From contig NZ_VNHY01000002.1 of assembly GCF_008124865.1 (NCBI RefSeq), positions 806,001 to 870,000 on the forward strand: a DNA stretch of 64,000 nucleotides, read 5' to 3'. The notes beneath the pieces were generated by a model. It was not told the DNA's origin and ran no database searches. It was given only the letters and a program-made list of their open reading frames with translations. The translations under genes were made by a program, and so were the position numbers. The stretch comes from Fodinibius salinus. GTDB taxonomy: Bacteria > Bacteroidota > Rhodothermia > Balneolales > Balneolaceae. Shown piece after piece: positions 9,628 to 18,925 of this stretch; positions within the stretch are counted from its first letter, which is position 1; every line of letters starts with the position of its first letter.

Positions 9628-9650
9628 TCTGAGATAAAAAGGAATAAAGA

Positions 9651-9685
9651 AAAGCCTCTATCTGAGTAGGATAGAGGCTTTCTTA
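9651..9685. terminator. Bidirectional intrinsic terminator
   Basis: A 12-bp stem AAAGCCTCTATC / GATAGAGGCTTT (9651-9662 with 9670-9681) with a 7-base loop lies between the convergent ahcY and the lipoprotein gene. T-rich tracts occur on both strands (TCTTATTT on the forward side, CTTTATTCC on the reverse). Confidence 0.9.
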
Positions 9686-9729
9686 TTTAAAAGAAGTTTC
9701 AGAAATTTGGATCAGACTACTGAATACAA

Positions 9730-10713
9730 TTAGTAACTGTTCAGTTTGGTAGAAGCATCATTTCCAAAATCTTGCAGTGTACTTCGATACATCAACTCAC
9801 CATCAGTACTGGAGGTTTCGTACTTTAAAACGCTGCCGGGGATGGCCTTATCTTTAGCCTTCCAGATGTTCAGGGATATCTCTGGGGCAACACCGTATTT
9901 AAGAAGATTGGCCATAAATGTTCCTTTTGGGATGATAACTTCAACATTTTGTTTGCTGAGGGCACCTTCTTGTGATTCTTTAGTAAGCTCAGTAGGAGAG
10001 GTGTACCATCCTTTTGAAACAGGTTTTTCCTGGGCTTCGTTATCTCCTATTTTTTCACGGTAGCGGACGATTGAATCTCTATTTTTAGCAAATAAGACTT
10101 CGGCAATATAGTTGCTGCCTTCATCATTGACATCCTTTATTTCTATCTGCCACCATTGCTGACCATTGTCCAATTCTTTGAGAAAGGCTTTAGACATAAT
10201 CATCGTATCCTCATTTTCACCGGTATTAATCGCCCACGATGTCCATTGCCCTGCTTGATAGTCATTTATCTCTAATCCGTATCCATAGCTGCTAAACATA
10301 TAGTTAAACATCAGTGGATAGAGATTGGCTGATCCAAAGGTAATGCCTGTAAATTCAATAGGGTCGGCCAGCCGTGCCGTAATTGTGTCACCGCGATCGG
10401 TTGGCATGGTAACGATAAAGTTATTAGGCATGTGGTTATCAGCAAGTACGGTTATGGAGTGGATACCCACACTGCCGAAACGGACATTCGCTTTGCCATT
10501 GGCATCGGTAGTTGTCTGGCGTCCGTTGGAGGCTTCAATTTGTGCACCACTAATCGGGTTATCATTCTGATCGACAACCTTAATATTAACTGAGTTGACC
10601 GGTACCTTATTTAAGAGTCGTGTTTCGGATGTACAGCTTAAGTTCAAGGATGCAAGAAGCACAGTTGTAACGAGCAGTATCGCTTTACAAGTAAAATAGT
10701 TTGACGTTTTCAT
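9730..10713 (-). CDS. Lipoprotein with carboxypeptidase-regulatory-like domain
   Basis: A 327-residue protein with a signal peptide and lipobox LNLSC (Cys27). Residues about 42-118 form a beta-sandwich of the CarboxypepD-regulatory or Ig-like type (VVDQNDNPISGAQIEAS, then TTDANGKANVRF). The rest, about 120-327, is rich in aromatic residues and beta strands and shows no family I recognise. The regulatory-like domain usually serves as a scaffold or binding module in surface proteins. The gene stands alone, with its 3' end at the shared terminator. Function is unknown. Confidence 0.85.
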   Translation of the reverse strand: MKTSNYFTCKAILLVTTVLLASLNLSCTSETRLLNKVPVNSVNIKVVDQNDNPISGAQIEASNGRQTTTDANGKANVRFGSVGIHSITVLADNHMPNNFIVTMPTDRGDTITARLADPIEFTGITFGSANLYPLMFNYMFSSYGYGLEINDYQAGQWTSWAINTGENEDTMIMSKAFLKELDNGQQWWQIEIKDVNDEGSNYIAEVLFAKNRDSIVRYREKIGDNEAQEKPVSKGWYTSPTELTKESQEGALSKQNVEVIIPKGTFMANLLKYGVAPEISLNIWKAKDKAIPGSVLKYETSSTDGELMYRSTLQDFGNDASTKLNSY

Positions 10714-10836
10714 ACCGATAGATGATTTAAGAATTAGGGTGATTACATAGTTATATGCGTATTTGTTTATAAAAAGGGGTCATGTTGAGGTATCTGCTTT
10801 AGATAAAAGAGAAATTAACTGTATTTTAATCCTCGT

Positions 10837-10844
10837 TAATTTTG
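10837..10844 (+). promoter_or_regulatory. gldC: TAnnTTTG promoter box for gldC
   Basis: TAATTTTG is an exact match to the Bacteroidetes -7 consensus. It lies 19 bp before the preferred ATG at 10863, implying a very short 5' leader. No clear -33 element is seen. Confidence 0.45.
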
Positions 10845-10862
10845 CATAGCAAAGCACTATTT

Positions 10863-11198
10863 ATGAGTGACAAAACAAAAGAAATTAGTATCACTGTAGA
10901 ACTGGATGATAACGATGTCCCTGAAAAGATAGACTGGAATGCTACGGATAAAGCAGGAGAAGGTATTGCAAATTGCAAAGCAATGCTGCTATCAATGTGG
11001 GATCCTAAAAAGAAAGACACCCTGCGCCTGGATTTGTGGACCAAGGAAATGACCAAGGAGGAAATGAAGATCTTTTTCCACCAGACGCTGGTAACCATGG
11101 CCGATACGCTTCAAAACGCAACTGAAGAAGAGGCTATGGCTGAGGACATGCGCGATTTTACATCCTACTTTGCTGAAAAAATGGAAATTATGGAGTAG
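10863..11198 (+). CDS. gldC: Gliding motility-associated protein GldC
   Basis: A small cytoplasmic protein of 111 residues from the ATG at 10863 (MSDKTKEIS). An upstream in-frame ATG at 10842 would overlap the promoter box and adds an unconserved MHSKALF. The conserved GldC blocks are present: VPEKIDWNATD, KAMLLSMWD, LRLDLWTKEM and FHQTLVTMADT. GldC was first linked to gliding in Flavobacterium but is retained in many non-gliding relatives, so the name does not prove motility. No other gld genes are present in this window. Confidence 0.93.
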   Translation: MSDKTKEISITVELDDNDVPEKIDWNATDKAGEGIANCKAMLLSMWDPKKKDTLRLDLWTKEMTKEEMKIFFHQTLVTMADTLQNATEEEAMAEDMRDFTSYFAEKMEIME

Positions 11199-11249
11199 AC
11201 AATTGGCAGTTTGCAGTGGACAGGGGGGGGGCTGCCCAACGGATTGTTA

Positions 11250-12485
11250 TTAACTGTAAAGAATAGAGCCAAATGTTACGGCACTGTCACGCTCTTGTTG
11301 ATCCCACAGATCGTAGCTTAGTACGCTGCCCCTGAGATCTGGCATACTTTGCAAAAAGGTATAGAGCGGCGGAAAGCCACAAATACGATAGCTGTCCATG
11401 TTGGATTGCATCAGATTCAGCATTTCTTCTTTTTTATTTGCTGAACCATAGTCCAGGAATTGTTCATCAAAACCTTCGACTTCATCAAACATGGTGGAAG
11501 CTGCCGACTGATCTCCAAACTTTTTACCGAAATGAGCAAGGTCTCCGCTGATCAAAAAGAAGGTGTCACCATCGTTACCAAACTCTTGATTAAGTAAGGT
11601 GGAAAAATTATTGAGTTGTTTACCAAGATGACCGTCCTCCATATAGTAAAGATCGTCAAGTCCGCGCGTAAGAAAGGGGACAATACTAAAATCGTGGTCC
11701 CACAAATAACTCAGGAACAGTAGGTGTAGTTCAATACTGTGTTCCATACGATGAGCTCGGTCGTGTGTTGTTATGCCAAATTTTTGCCCACTGTCTCTCA
11801 GTTTGTTGATTGACTTTTGGTCTCGTTTGACGGATCCCAGAGGTAATTCAAAATCCTTGTCCACCAAGATAAAGGGCTCTTCTTTATAGTGCTCAGGATA
11901 AAGTCCGGCATAGTGTGATGTTGCCAGGATTACTACGCGTTTGGGGTTCAAATTTCTGATGGGCGCGAACGCCTTTACATAGCTGTCGAGAGCTACCCGC
12001 GGATCAATATGCGGTGCATAAAGCGCCTTGGCATTCTCAATAGGATCAATTCTTTGTTCAGAAAAAGCTTGATCCAAATAGTCTGTAAGTTGTTCCGGAT
12101 CAGCAGGATAGGAGGCACCGGCAGTTACCGATTCATGTACAGAAGAATGTTCATAGTTAGTTTCGATTTCTTTGGCATGATGCTCCAAATGGTCGGAGGC
12201 AAGCAGCCGATTTTTGTCCAGAAATTGAATAAAATCCAGCAGATCTTCTTTGGTTACATCATCTCCCAGATAGGATTCCAGATCTTCAATACTTTGTTGT
12301 CCGTCGATCAGATTAAGCAGTGTGCCCACTTGTTGCTGCAGCGCCAGGTCGGGCGTGGCATAGCCGCGCTCATCATGAAAGTACAGGTACGAACTACCGT
12401 TCTCTTGAATGGGAATAACCTGCAGGTCTCGGCGTAGCGTTGGGATGGGATCAGAAATCGAATTAAAAATGGAATTAGTACTCAT
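11250..12485 (-). CDS. amrB: Memo-family (AmmeMemoRadiSam system protein B-like) protein with N-terminal extension
   Basis: A 411-residue protein. Residues about 125-411 form a Memo domain related to class III extradiol dioxygenases, with YAPHIDPR, ATSHYAGLYP, MEHSIELHLLFL and SGDLAHFG carrying the potential metal-site histidines. The first about 110 residues (VIPIQENGSSYLYFHD, then LLNLIDGQQSIEDL) resemble a PqqD-like winged helix often fused to this family. The biochemical role of the bacterial members is unsettled. The usual partners, an AMMECR1 protein and a radical SAM protein, are not in this window. It starts one base after the nth stop codon, so it is very likely co-transcribed with nth. 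Confidence 0.9.
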   Translation of the reverse strand: MSTNSIFNSISDPIPTLRRDLQVIPIQENGSSYLYFHDERGYATPDLALQQQVGTLLNLIDGQQSIEDLESYLGDDVTKEDLLDFIQFLDKNRLLASDHLEHHAKEIETNYEHSSVHESVTAGASYPADPEQLTDYLDQAFSEQRIDPIENAKALYAPHIDPRVALDSYVKAFAPIRNLNPKRVVILATSHYAGLYPEHYKEEPFILVDKDFELPLGSVKRDQKSINKLRDSGQKFGITTHDRAHRMEHSIELHLLFLSYLWDHDFSIVPFLTRGLDDLYYMEDGHLGKQLNNFSTLLNQEFGNDGDTFFLISGDLAHFGKKFGDQSAASTMFDEVEGFDEQFLDYGSANKKEEMLNLMQSNMDSYRICGFPPLYTFLQSMPDLRGSVLSYDLWDQQERDSAVTFGSILYS

Positions 12486-12486
12486 A

Positions 12487-13200
12487 CTACTCGGCGGCTT
12501 GTCTCATTTCTTGGCATTCACAGTGGATACCGTATTGTTCACAAAGAGGATGATCGGGCGGTTCGGAAATGCGTGCCTTACAGGCATTACGTCCGTGATG
12601 AATCATTAGGTGTGAAAGATCAGTCCAGGTATCGCGCGGGAACAATGCCATTAAATCTCGTTCAATCTTGTCGGTATTTTTTTCGTGTTCGGTAAGCCCG
12701 TATCTATTAGAAAATCGGCGGACATGCGTATCCACTACAACTCCCACATTGATATTAAAAGCATTACCGAGTACTACATTTGCCGTCTTGCGAGCGACGC
12801 CATAAAGTTCTAGCAGAGCATCCATGTTTTGGGGAACTTGCCCGTCGTGTTTTTCAACAATTGTTTGTGATGATCGCTTAAGTGCTTTTGATTTATTGCG
12901 ATAAAATCCGGTGGATCGAACCAGCTCATGGAGTTCTTCATCAGGTGCTTCTGCCATTAGTTCGGGCGTGGGATAGGCTTCAAAAAGGTCGGGTGTTGTT
13001 TTGTTAACGCGAACATCCGTGCATTGGGCACTCAAAATAGTAGCACAGAGCAATTCGAATGGATTGCGATGATCTAATGCACAATGTGGGTTGGGATAGT
13101 GCTTGTAGAGCTCATCCAAAATTTTTTGTGCCCGCTCTTTTTGTTTCTCTGTTTTTTCAGGCAGTTTTGGGAGATCTTCGTATTGCTTGGTTTTAGGCAT
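12487..13200 (-). CDS. nth: Endonuclease III (DNA glycosylase/AP lyase)
   Basis: A 237-residue base-excision enzyme that removes oxidised pyrimidines and nicks abasic sites. Family blocks are clear: LLCATILSAQCTDVRVN, the helix-hairpin-helix LYGVARKTANVV with the catalytic Lys, and VVVDTHVRRFSNR with the catalytic Asp. The hairpin turn differs from the usual PGVG. The C-terminal iron-sulfur region is unusual: the cysteines (207, 220, 227, 229) are spaced C-x12-C-x6-C-x-C instead of C-x6-C-x2-C-x5-C. It lies immediately upstream of the Memo-like gene and is divergent from the MFS gene. Confidence 0.96.
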   Translation of the reverse strand: MPKTKQYEDLPKLPEKTEKQKERAQKILDELYKHYPNPHCALDHRNPFELLCATILSAQCTDVRVNKTTPDLFEAYPTPELMAEAPDEELHELVRSTGFYRNKSKALKRSSQTIVEKHDGQVPQNMDALLELYGVARKTANVVLGNAFNINVGVVVDTHVRRFSNRYGLTEHEKNTDKIERDLMALFPRDTWTDLSHLMIHHGRNACKARISEPPDHPLCEQYGIHCECQEMRQAAE

Positions 13201-13287
13201 TATTGTTGCTTAGTGTTCTAAATTTAAAACGTACATTCAGGTAGATTTCCAGGGGGTATTTTTCCTACCTTTTGTTTCATTAAATAA

Positions 13288-14577
13288 ATGAAAGCAATCC
13301 AAATGTCTCTACCAAAAGAGAAGGCAAAAAAAATGATTTCCAGCCCTTATGCATGGCTGGTGCTGGGACTGTTGACACTTATTTATATTTCCAGCTTTGT
13401 GGATCGTCAAATTATTGCTGTATTGGCACCGCAGATTCAGCAAGAGTTGTCACTTACCAACTTTCAAGTGGGACTGATGTATGGCACCTCCTTTTCTATT
13501 ATCTATGCTATTTGTGGTATCCCCATGGGGCGGCTGGCAGATATTTACTCCCGAAAAATAATGATTGTTGCCGGGCTGCTCATTTGGAGTCTGATGACCT
13601 TCATCAGTGGATTTGCCAGTTCCCTAACATTCTTAATTACGGCCCGATTTTTTGTGGGAATTAGTGAATCGGCCTTAAGTCCGGCGGTGTATTCGCTGCT
13701 TTCGGATTATTTTCGTCCCGACCAGCGGGCCACGGTCTTTTCTATTTATGCGGCCGGCATTTTTGTAGGGATTGGCGTAGCTTTTCTGGGAGGGGGATCT
13801 ATTGCACAGGCCTACAACTGGCGAACGGCGCTGATGGCAGTAGGTGTACCGGGATTGTTTATTGCTGGTATTGCATGGTTTGTGATCCGGGAACTTCCAC
13901 GTGGCATTACGCAAGAAAATCAACGGTTTGATACCAAAGCTAGTTTTACTGAGGTGGTGTCGTATATCCTTAAGAAGAAAACGGTGCGTTATCACTTTCT
14001 GGGATTTTCGTTCTTGGCCTTTACCGGTTATACAATCCTCGGGTTTATAGGTATTGTGCTTACCGATATTCATGATGCCGGTTCACTGGTGCCGCAGTAC
14101 GGTTGGTTTATGATGGCTACAGGACTCAGCGTGATGGCATCTGGCAAAGCCGCGGATTGGCTGGCTCAACAATGGGATGCTTCGTACCGTTTTGTGATGG
14201 GGATGGTGGCCGGACTTTTTTGTTTGCCGTTTTATTACCTTGGATTATTTGCCGAATCAGCAACTGCTGCTTTAATTCTAATCGGATTAGCAAACGTAAT
14301 TTCATCATCCTACAACGGAATTGCGGCCGCCATTTTGCAATATCTGGTAAAACCGAATATGCGGGCGCTGGCCGGGGGGTTGTATTTATTTGTTATCAGC
14401 GTAGTGGGATTTGGGGTCGGACCGCCGTTTACCGGCTGGCTGATGGATACGATATTTACAGGTAGTTACGGTGCAGCTAAAGCGCTAATGCTGGTCTTTA
14501 CGTGCTGCGGCATTCTGGGTAGCATCTGCTTTTGGAGGGCTATGCAAACATATGAGCAAGAGGTGGAAGATGATTAG
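13288..14577 (+). CDS. MFS transporter, Spinster-like
   Basis: A 429-residue inner-membrane carrier with about 12 predicted membrane segments. The N-terminal segment FVDRQIIAVLAPQIQQEL and the loop GRLADIYSRK are typical of the Spinster branch of the major facilitator superfamily, together with RFFVGISESALSPAVYSLLSDYF. Substrates in this branch include sphingolipids, hexuronates and other organic anions; none can be assigned here. The short N-terminal leader before MISSPYAW suggests the start could also be the ATG at 13303 (MSLPKEKAKK). A box close to TAnnTTTG (TACCTTTTG) precedes it by about 20 bp. No neighbour gives a pathway context. Confidence 0.93.
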   Translation: MKAIQMSLPKEKAKKMISSPYAWLVLGLLTLIYISSFVDRQIIAVLAPQIQQELSLTNFQVGLMYGTSFSIIYAICGIPMGRLADIYSRKIMIVAGLLIWSLMTFISGFASSLTFLITARFFVGISESALSPAVYSLLSDYFRPDQRATVFSIYAAGIFVGIGVAFLGGGSIAQAYNWRTALMAVGVPGLFIAGIAWFVIRELPRGITQENQRFDTKASFTEVVSYILKKKTVRYHFLGFSFLAFTGYTILGFIGIVLTDIHDAGSLVPQYGWFMMATGLSVMASGKAADWLAQQWDASYRFVMGMVAGLFCLPFYYLGLFAESATAALILIGLANVISSSYNGIAAAILQYLVKPNMRALAGGLYLFVISVVGFGVGPPFTGWLMDTIFTGSYGAAKALMLVFTCCGILGSICFWRAMQTYEQEVEDD

Positions 14578-14717
14578 ATAAACTAAGGTTCAAATACCCC
14601 TTCGTGTTTTGAGTTTAGTATTTAACTTATGAAGTGATTTAACTATATGAAGTGAGTAGAGTCTTGTGAGGGTCCGTGAGAAGAAACAGTTCTTTGGGCG
14701 TAATAAATGCATCGTTC

Positions 14718-15686
14718 TTAAATCTGACTATAGAAGAAGTCCCAAATAATTTCTGAGGCATTAAAGTCTTGACTTATATTGCCTACCAAAAATCTGGAGC
14801 GATATTTAACACTCCCGGGCCACGTGTGGCCACCGTTTTTTACCACAACGCTTATGACCTTTGATTTGGTTTGGCAATCCTCATAGCGTTTGATGACGGT
14901 TGAAGTTTTATCATTACTGGTATCTGGGATGGCTTTGTCTGTGAACTTAGAACTACAGTTGTTAAGGGATAAAAATTTGTCAATTGCATAATTATGGCTT
15001 ACAATTTTTCTCTTTTCTTTTTGTACGCCGTTGAAATTCGTGATAGGGTCGCTCGTACCTTGAATGAGCATAAAGGGCTTAGGGGTATCTAAGCTGCAAT
15101 TGTCGATTACGTTCTTGACGGCAGTACTTGCAACGGCTGAAATAGCCTTGATATTACTACTTTCGCATCCCAGGCGTACAGACATGGTTCCTCCATTCGA
15201 TAAGCCGGTCGCAAATACACCATTTTTATCAATGGAGTATTGAGTTTTTAAAGTATCAACAAGGCTTTCAATAAATTTTATGTCATTAATTGTTGAGTCT
15301 GCATTGGCTCTGCCATCATTCCAAAATTTACCTGTAGAGGCAGGGTAAACAGTTATGAATTCAGTAGATGATTTCTGTGTGTGAAAGTTGGTTATTTGCT
15401 CCATTGCCTCCGGGCTCCCTCGACCTCCGTGAAGTACAAATACTATCGGTAGTGTTGAAAGCTCTTCTTGATTATGAGGAATATGCAAAATGTATTCCCG
15501 AACGTTGCCATCCACTTTAATTGATTGAGAAAGCCGTTCCGTATCCTTAGTCATGGGTTTGGCACTATCCTCATTGCCGCAAGAAATCAGGAATAGAAAT
15601 AACAAAGGGAAAAGAAGAAATCGGTAGATGAAATAAGAGGAAGGTTGCAAATCTAATCGGCGGCTTTTGCGATTTTTATAACACAT
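14718..15686 (-). CDS. PHB depolymerase-family esterase lipoprotein (LpqC-like)
   Basis: A 322-residue alpha/beta-hydrolase with a signal sequence and lipobox FLISC (Cys36). The family features are the oxyanion segment FVLHGGRGSPEAM, TVYPASTGKFWNDGR, the nucleophile elbow GLSNGG and the catalytic histidine in GGHTWPG. Members include feruloyl esterases and polyhydroxybutyrate depolymerases; the substrate is not predictable here. As a lipoprotein it probably acts in the periplasm or at the outer membrane. Codon use is AT-richer than the upstream pnt genes. The 294 bp on its 5' side suggests its own promoter. Confidence 0.92.
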   Translation of the reverse strand: MCYKNRKSRRLDLQPSSYFIYRFLLFPLLFLFLISCGNEDSAKPMTKDTERLSQSIKVDGNVREYILHIPHNQEELSTLPIVFVLHGGRGSPEAMEQITNFHTQKSSTEFITVYPASTGKFWNDGRANADSTINDIKFIESLVDTLKTQYSIDKNGVFATGLSNGGTMSVRLGCESSNIKAISAVASTAVKNVIDNCSLDTPKPFMLIQGTSDPITNFNGVQKEKRKIVSHNYAIDKFLSLNNCSSKFTDKAIPDTSNDKTSTVIKRYEDCQTKSKVISVVVKNGGHTWPGSVKYRSRFLVGNISQDFNASEIIWDFFYSQI

Positions 15687-15980
15687 TATTTAGTTGATGC
15701 AATATCTAAATTTACTACTGGCAATCTTGTTAAAAGATATGTTCCCATCTTGAAATATTTAAAGAATTACATACGATGAAATTTAATAAACTTTTGATTT
15801 TTGCTATCAGGGTTCAATGTCCATCGATTGTTACTACGGTAAAACATTTAAGTTGATGGTAGATTTAATAATATGTTGGATGGGGTTGCTACGTATCGAT
15901 AACTAAAGGCTTTTATCTTATCTAAGCGGATATCGGGCTATGGCTGATTGTATCGGTACATATCCGCGTAGATTTGCCGT
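15687..15980. other. Intergenic region between pntB and the esterase gene
   Basis: About 290 bp of AT-rich sequence without a credible reading frame. It contains a perfect 8-bp inverted repeat GCGGATAT / ATATCCGC (15926-15933 and 15960-15967) just downstream of pntB on the reverse strand. There is no convincing T-run, so it is at best a weak terminator or a binding site. Confidence 0.4.
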
Positions 15981-17405
15981 CTATTTTACATCCTTAAGTG
16001 ATTGGGAAAGTGCTTGCAGTGAGTCTTTCGCATCGCCAAAGAACATCTGGTTGCTTTCAGCATAAAAAAGCGGATTGTCAATACCCGCAAAACCGGGATT
16101 CAGGCTTCGCTTAAAAATAATTGTTCGGTCAGCGTCATCTACATTCATAACAGGCATGCCGTAAATAGGACTGCCCGGCTCAGTTTTGGCAACGGGATTA
16201 ACCACATCATTGGCACCAATAATGAGTACCACATCCGTGGATGAAAACTCGGGATTGATTTGTTCCCTATCATATAACTGGTCGTAAGGCACATCTGCTT
16301 CGGCTAACAGTACGTTCATGTGTCCGGGCATGCGTCCTGCGACGGGATGGATACCGTATTTCACTTCTACACCTTCCTCTTCTAGCTTATCTGCTACTTC
16401 TTTGAGTACATGTTGTGCTTGTGCAACGGCCAGCCCATAGCCGGGTACGATAATGACTTTGTTAGCATAGGTGCACTGTAGGGCTACATCATCAGGGGTC
16501 GTTTCGCGCACTGTTTTGTCAGTATCGGAAGCAGGACCAGAGTCTGAACTATCACTGCCACCGAATGCACCAAAGAGCACATTGGTGAGTGTACGATTCA
16601 TCGCTTTACACATGATATTTGTGAGGATGAGTCCCGCAGCACCAACCAGTGCACCGCTGATAATCAGCAGGTTGTTATTGATTACAAATCCGGCCATGGC
16701 AGCAGCAATGCCGGAATAGGAATTAAGTAAGGAAATTACTACCGGCATATCGGCCCCGCCAATGGGTATAACGGTGAGGATCCCGAGTAGAAGTGCAATG
16801 CCAAATAATAGCCAGAACACCAGCTGGTTAGCTGGGTTAACCGTTAGCAACCCCACTAGCACGAGTGTGCCAACCGTCAATAGCGCATTAAAAATGTTGT
16901 GACCCGGAAAGGTAATGGGGTTACCGCTGATGAATCCTTTGAGCTTCCCAAAGGCAATAAAGCTACCAGTGAAGGTTATGGACCCGATGAGGATACTGAG
17001 TCCAATAGTTATTAGATCTTGTGTACCAAGTAGGGTAGGGTCACTGATGCGCACAAACTCACCCCATGCCACCAGCGCTGAAGCGCCACCCCCAAAACCG
17101 TTAAAGATGGCCACCATTTCGGGCATGGCCGTCATTTCTACCTTTTTGGCAGCAAAGACACCAATTGCCGATCCCACCACAATTCCACCGATAATGTATT
17201 CAAATGACATTATTTGTTGATCAAAGAGAGTAACAACAAGGCCAATTAACATCCCCAGCGCTGCCAGCTGATTGCCCGACCGGGCGGTGGCCGGAGAGCC
17301 GAGCCGCTTAATCCCAAAAATAAATACCCCGGTAGCTATAAGATAGCAAAGCTGTATGATGTTGGGCAGTATCGACTGTATAGACGGAGGTAAGAAATTA
17401 CCCAT
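15981..17405 (-). CDS. pntB: NAD(P) transhydrogenase subunit beta
   Basis: A 474-residue subunit of the proton-translocating transhydrogenase, which uses the proton gradient to make NADPH from NADH. About nine membrane segments precede a C-terminal NADP(H)-binding domain. That domain has the typical VPGYGLAVAQAQHVLKE, GIHPVAGRMPGHMNVLLAEA, IGANDVVNP and KRSLNPGFAGIDNPLF. The start overlaps the last codons of pntAB by 8 bp, indicating translational coupling. The order pntAA-pntAB-pntB matches the three-subunit form known from Rhodospirillum. Confidence 0.98.
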   Translation of the reverse strand: MGNFLPPSIQSILPNIIQLCYLIATGVFIFGIKRLGSPATARSGNQLAALGMLIGLVVTLFDQQIMSFEYIIGGIVVGSAIGVFAAKKVEMTAMPEMVAIFNGFGGGASALVAWGEFVRISDPTLLGTQDLITIGLSILIGSITFTGSFIAFGKLKGFISGNPITFPGHNIFNALLTVGTLVLVGLLTVNPANQLVFWLLFGIALLLGILTVIPIGGADMPVVISLLNSYSGIAAAMAGFVINNNLLIISGALVGAAGLILTNIMCKAMNRTLTNVLFGAFGGSDSSDSGPASDTDKTVRETTPDDVALQCTYANKVIIVPGYGLAVAQAQHVLKEVADKLEEEGVEVKYGIHPVAGRMPGHMNVLLAEADVPYDQLYDREQINPEFSSTDVVLIIGANDVVNPVAKTEPGSPIYGMPVMNVDDADRTIIFKRSLNPGFAGIDNPLFYAESNQMFFGDAKDSLQALSQSLKDVK

Positions 17406-17700
17406 CGTTATCCTCTTTTTTCTTAAACATTTCGAGCATGCGGTCGGTTACCATAAATCCGCCCACGACGTTGATAGTGGCAAAGACAATAGCAGCAAAA
17501 CCAATAATTTGAGCTACTTGCTGATCGATTTGTCCGGCAATAATAACAGCTCCGATGATGGTAATTCCCGAAATGGCATTAGCGCCGGACATTAGTGGCG
17601 TGTGCAATGTCGGTGGAACCTTTGAAATAAGTTCAAAGCCTACAAAAGAGGCGAGCACAAAAATAAAGAGATTAAAAATGAGTCCGGACATAATTAACAA
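17398..17700 (-). CDS. pntAB: NAD(P) transhydrogenase subunit alpha part 2
   Basis: A 100-residue membrane subunit with about three hydrophobic helices, the short piece that is fused to the alpha subunit in Escherichia coli. Typical blocks are SKVPPTLHTPLMSGANAISGI and the C-terminal FMVTDRMLEMFKKK. The second in-frame ATG at 17691 (MSGLIF) may be the real start. It overlaps pntB by 8 bp and follows pntAA after 100 bp. Confidence 0.97.
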   Translation of the reverse strand: MLIMSGLIFNLFIFVLASFVGFELISKVPPTLHTPLMSGANAISGITIIGAVIIAGQIDQQVAQIIGFAAIVFATINVVGGFMVTDRMLEMFKKKEDNDG

Positions 17701-17800
17701 CTATTTAAGGAGCGCGGATAAAACGGATTAAGGAAAATATCCACGGAAAATTATATGTTAATTTGAATCTTCTTCTGTGTAAATTAGCATAATCTGCGTT

Positions 17801-18925
17801 CTATTCTTTCAGTATTGGACTAATAATGTCGCCCTGATGCGTTATTGTTGTTTTTAGGGTGATCTCATCATCAAAATCAAATTCCGGGGTACCGTCTTCA
17901 TCAAGCAGATGATTGAGTAATGCCAGCATATTTTTTGAATACATTTGGCTGGCATGATAAGCCAACATGCTGGGTATATTTAATGGACCAATAACTTTTA
18001 CTTCATCAGTAACCGTAGTTTCTCCCGGTTTGGTAACTTCACAATTACCGCCTTGCTCGGCTGCCAGGTCAACAATAGCAGCACCGGCATGCATATCTTT
18101 CACCATTTCTTTCGTTACCAAGAGCGGAGCCGGCTTTCCGGGAATGAGTGCCGTAGTAATAATAATGTCCGATTTTTTAGCGTGTTCATGAATTATTTGT
18201 CGCTGCCGTTCTTGTTCATCCTCGGCCAGCTCTTTGGCATATCCACCTTCAGTTTCTGATTCATCATCAAGATCAGGTACTTCTATAAAGGTCGCTCCAA
18301 GGCTTTCAACTTGTTCTTTTACAGCAGGACGAATATCAAAAGCTTCGACGACAGCCCCTAGTCTTTTGTTGGTGGCGATAGCTTGAAGCCCCGCTACGCC
18401 GGCTCCCAATACAAGTACTTTAGCAGGAGCAATAGTACCGGCAGCAGTCATCATCATGGGCAAGTAACGATCCAGTTCATTGGCGCCAATAAGGGCTGCT
18501 TTATATCCTGCAATAGAGCTCATCGACGATAGCGCATCCATATTTTGAGCACGTGAAATGCGGGGGATGGCATCCATTCCCAAGGCGGTGATATTTTCTT
18601 TTTTGAGAAGAGTAACGGTTTCCTCGTTTTGCAGTGCCCATAAAAAGCAGATTAAAATACTTTCCGCTTTCATCTGTTCAAGATCTTCTTTGGGCGGTGT
18701 TTGAATGCTAATAAGAATGTCTGCTTCTTTAAAAAGTTTGTTTCGGTCTTTTACAATTTCAGCTCCTGCCTCTTGATAGGTCTCATCCAGGTAGTTAGCA
18801 GCACGACCGGCATCCGATTCAACCCGTACTTCTAATCCCTTCTCGACAAGATTAGCAATAGTTTCGGGAATCAGGGCTACTCGTTTTTCGCGCTCGGCCG
18901 TTTCTTTGGGGATAGCTACAATCAC
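17801..18925 (-). CDS. pntAA: NAD(P) transhydrogenase subunit alpha part 1
   Basis: A 374-residue soluble NAD(H)-binding subunit related to alanine dehydrogenase. Strong motifs: IPKETAEREKRVALIPE at the N-terminus, the NAD-binding loop VLGAGVAGLQAIATNKRLGA and the family-specific LDDESETEGGYAKELAEDE. DIIITTALIPGKPAP and VDLAAEQGGNCE follow. First gene of the pnt operon, transcribed divergently from trxB with 223 bp between. Together these genes link NADPH supply and thioredoxin reduction. Confidence 0.98.
   Translation of the reverse strand: MIVAIPKETAEREKRVALIPETIANLVEKGLEVRVESDAGRAANYLDETYQEAGAEIVKDRNKLFKEADILISIQTPPKEDLEQMKAESILICFLWALQNEETVTLLKKENITALGMDAIPRISRAQNMDALSSMSSIAGYKAALIGANELDRYLPMMMTAAGTIAPAKVLVLGAGVAGLQAIATNKRLGAVVEAFDIRPAVKEQVESLGATFIEVPDLDDESETEGGYAKELAEDEQERQRQIIHEHAKKSDIIITTALIPGKPAPLLVTKEMVKDMHAGAAIVDLAAEQGGNCEVTKPGETTVTDEVKVIGPLNIPSMLAYHASQMYSKNMLALLNHLLDEDGTPEFDFDDEITLKTTITHQGDIISPILKE

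Noticed and set aside
14590-14620. GGTTCAAATACC as a tRNA T-arm
   Set aside because: No matching acceptor, D-arm or anticodon arm is present around it.
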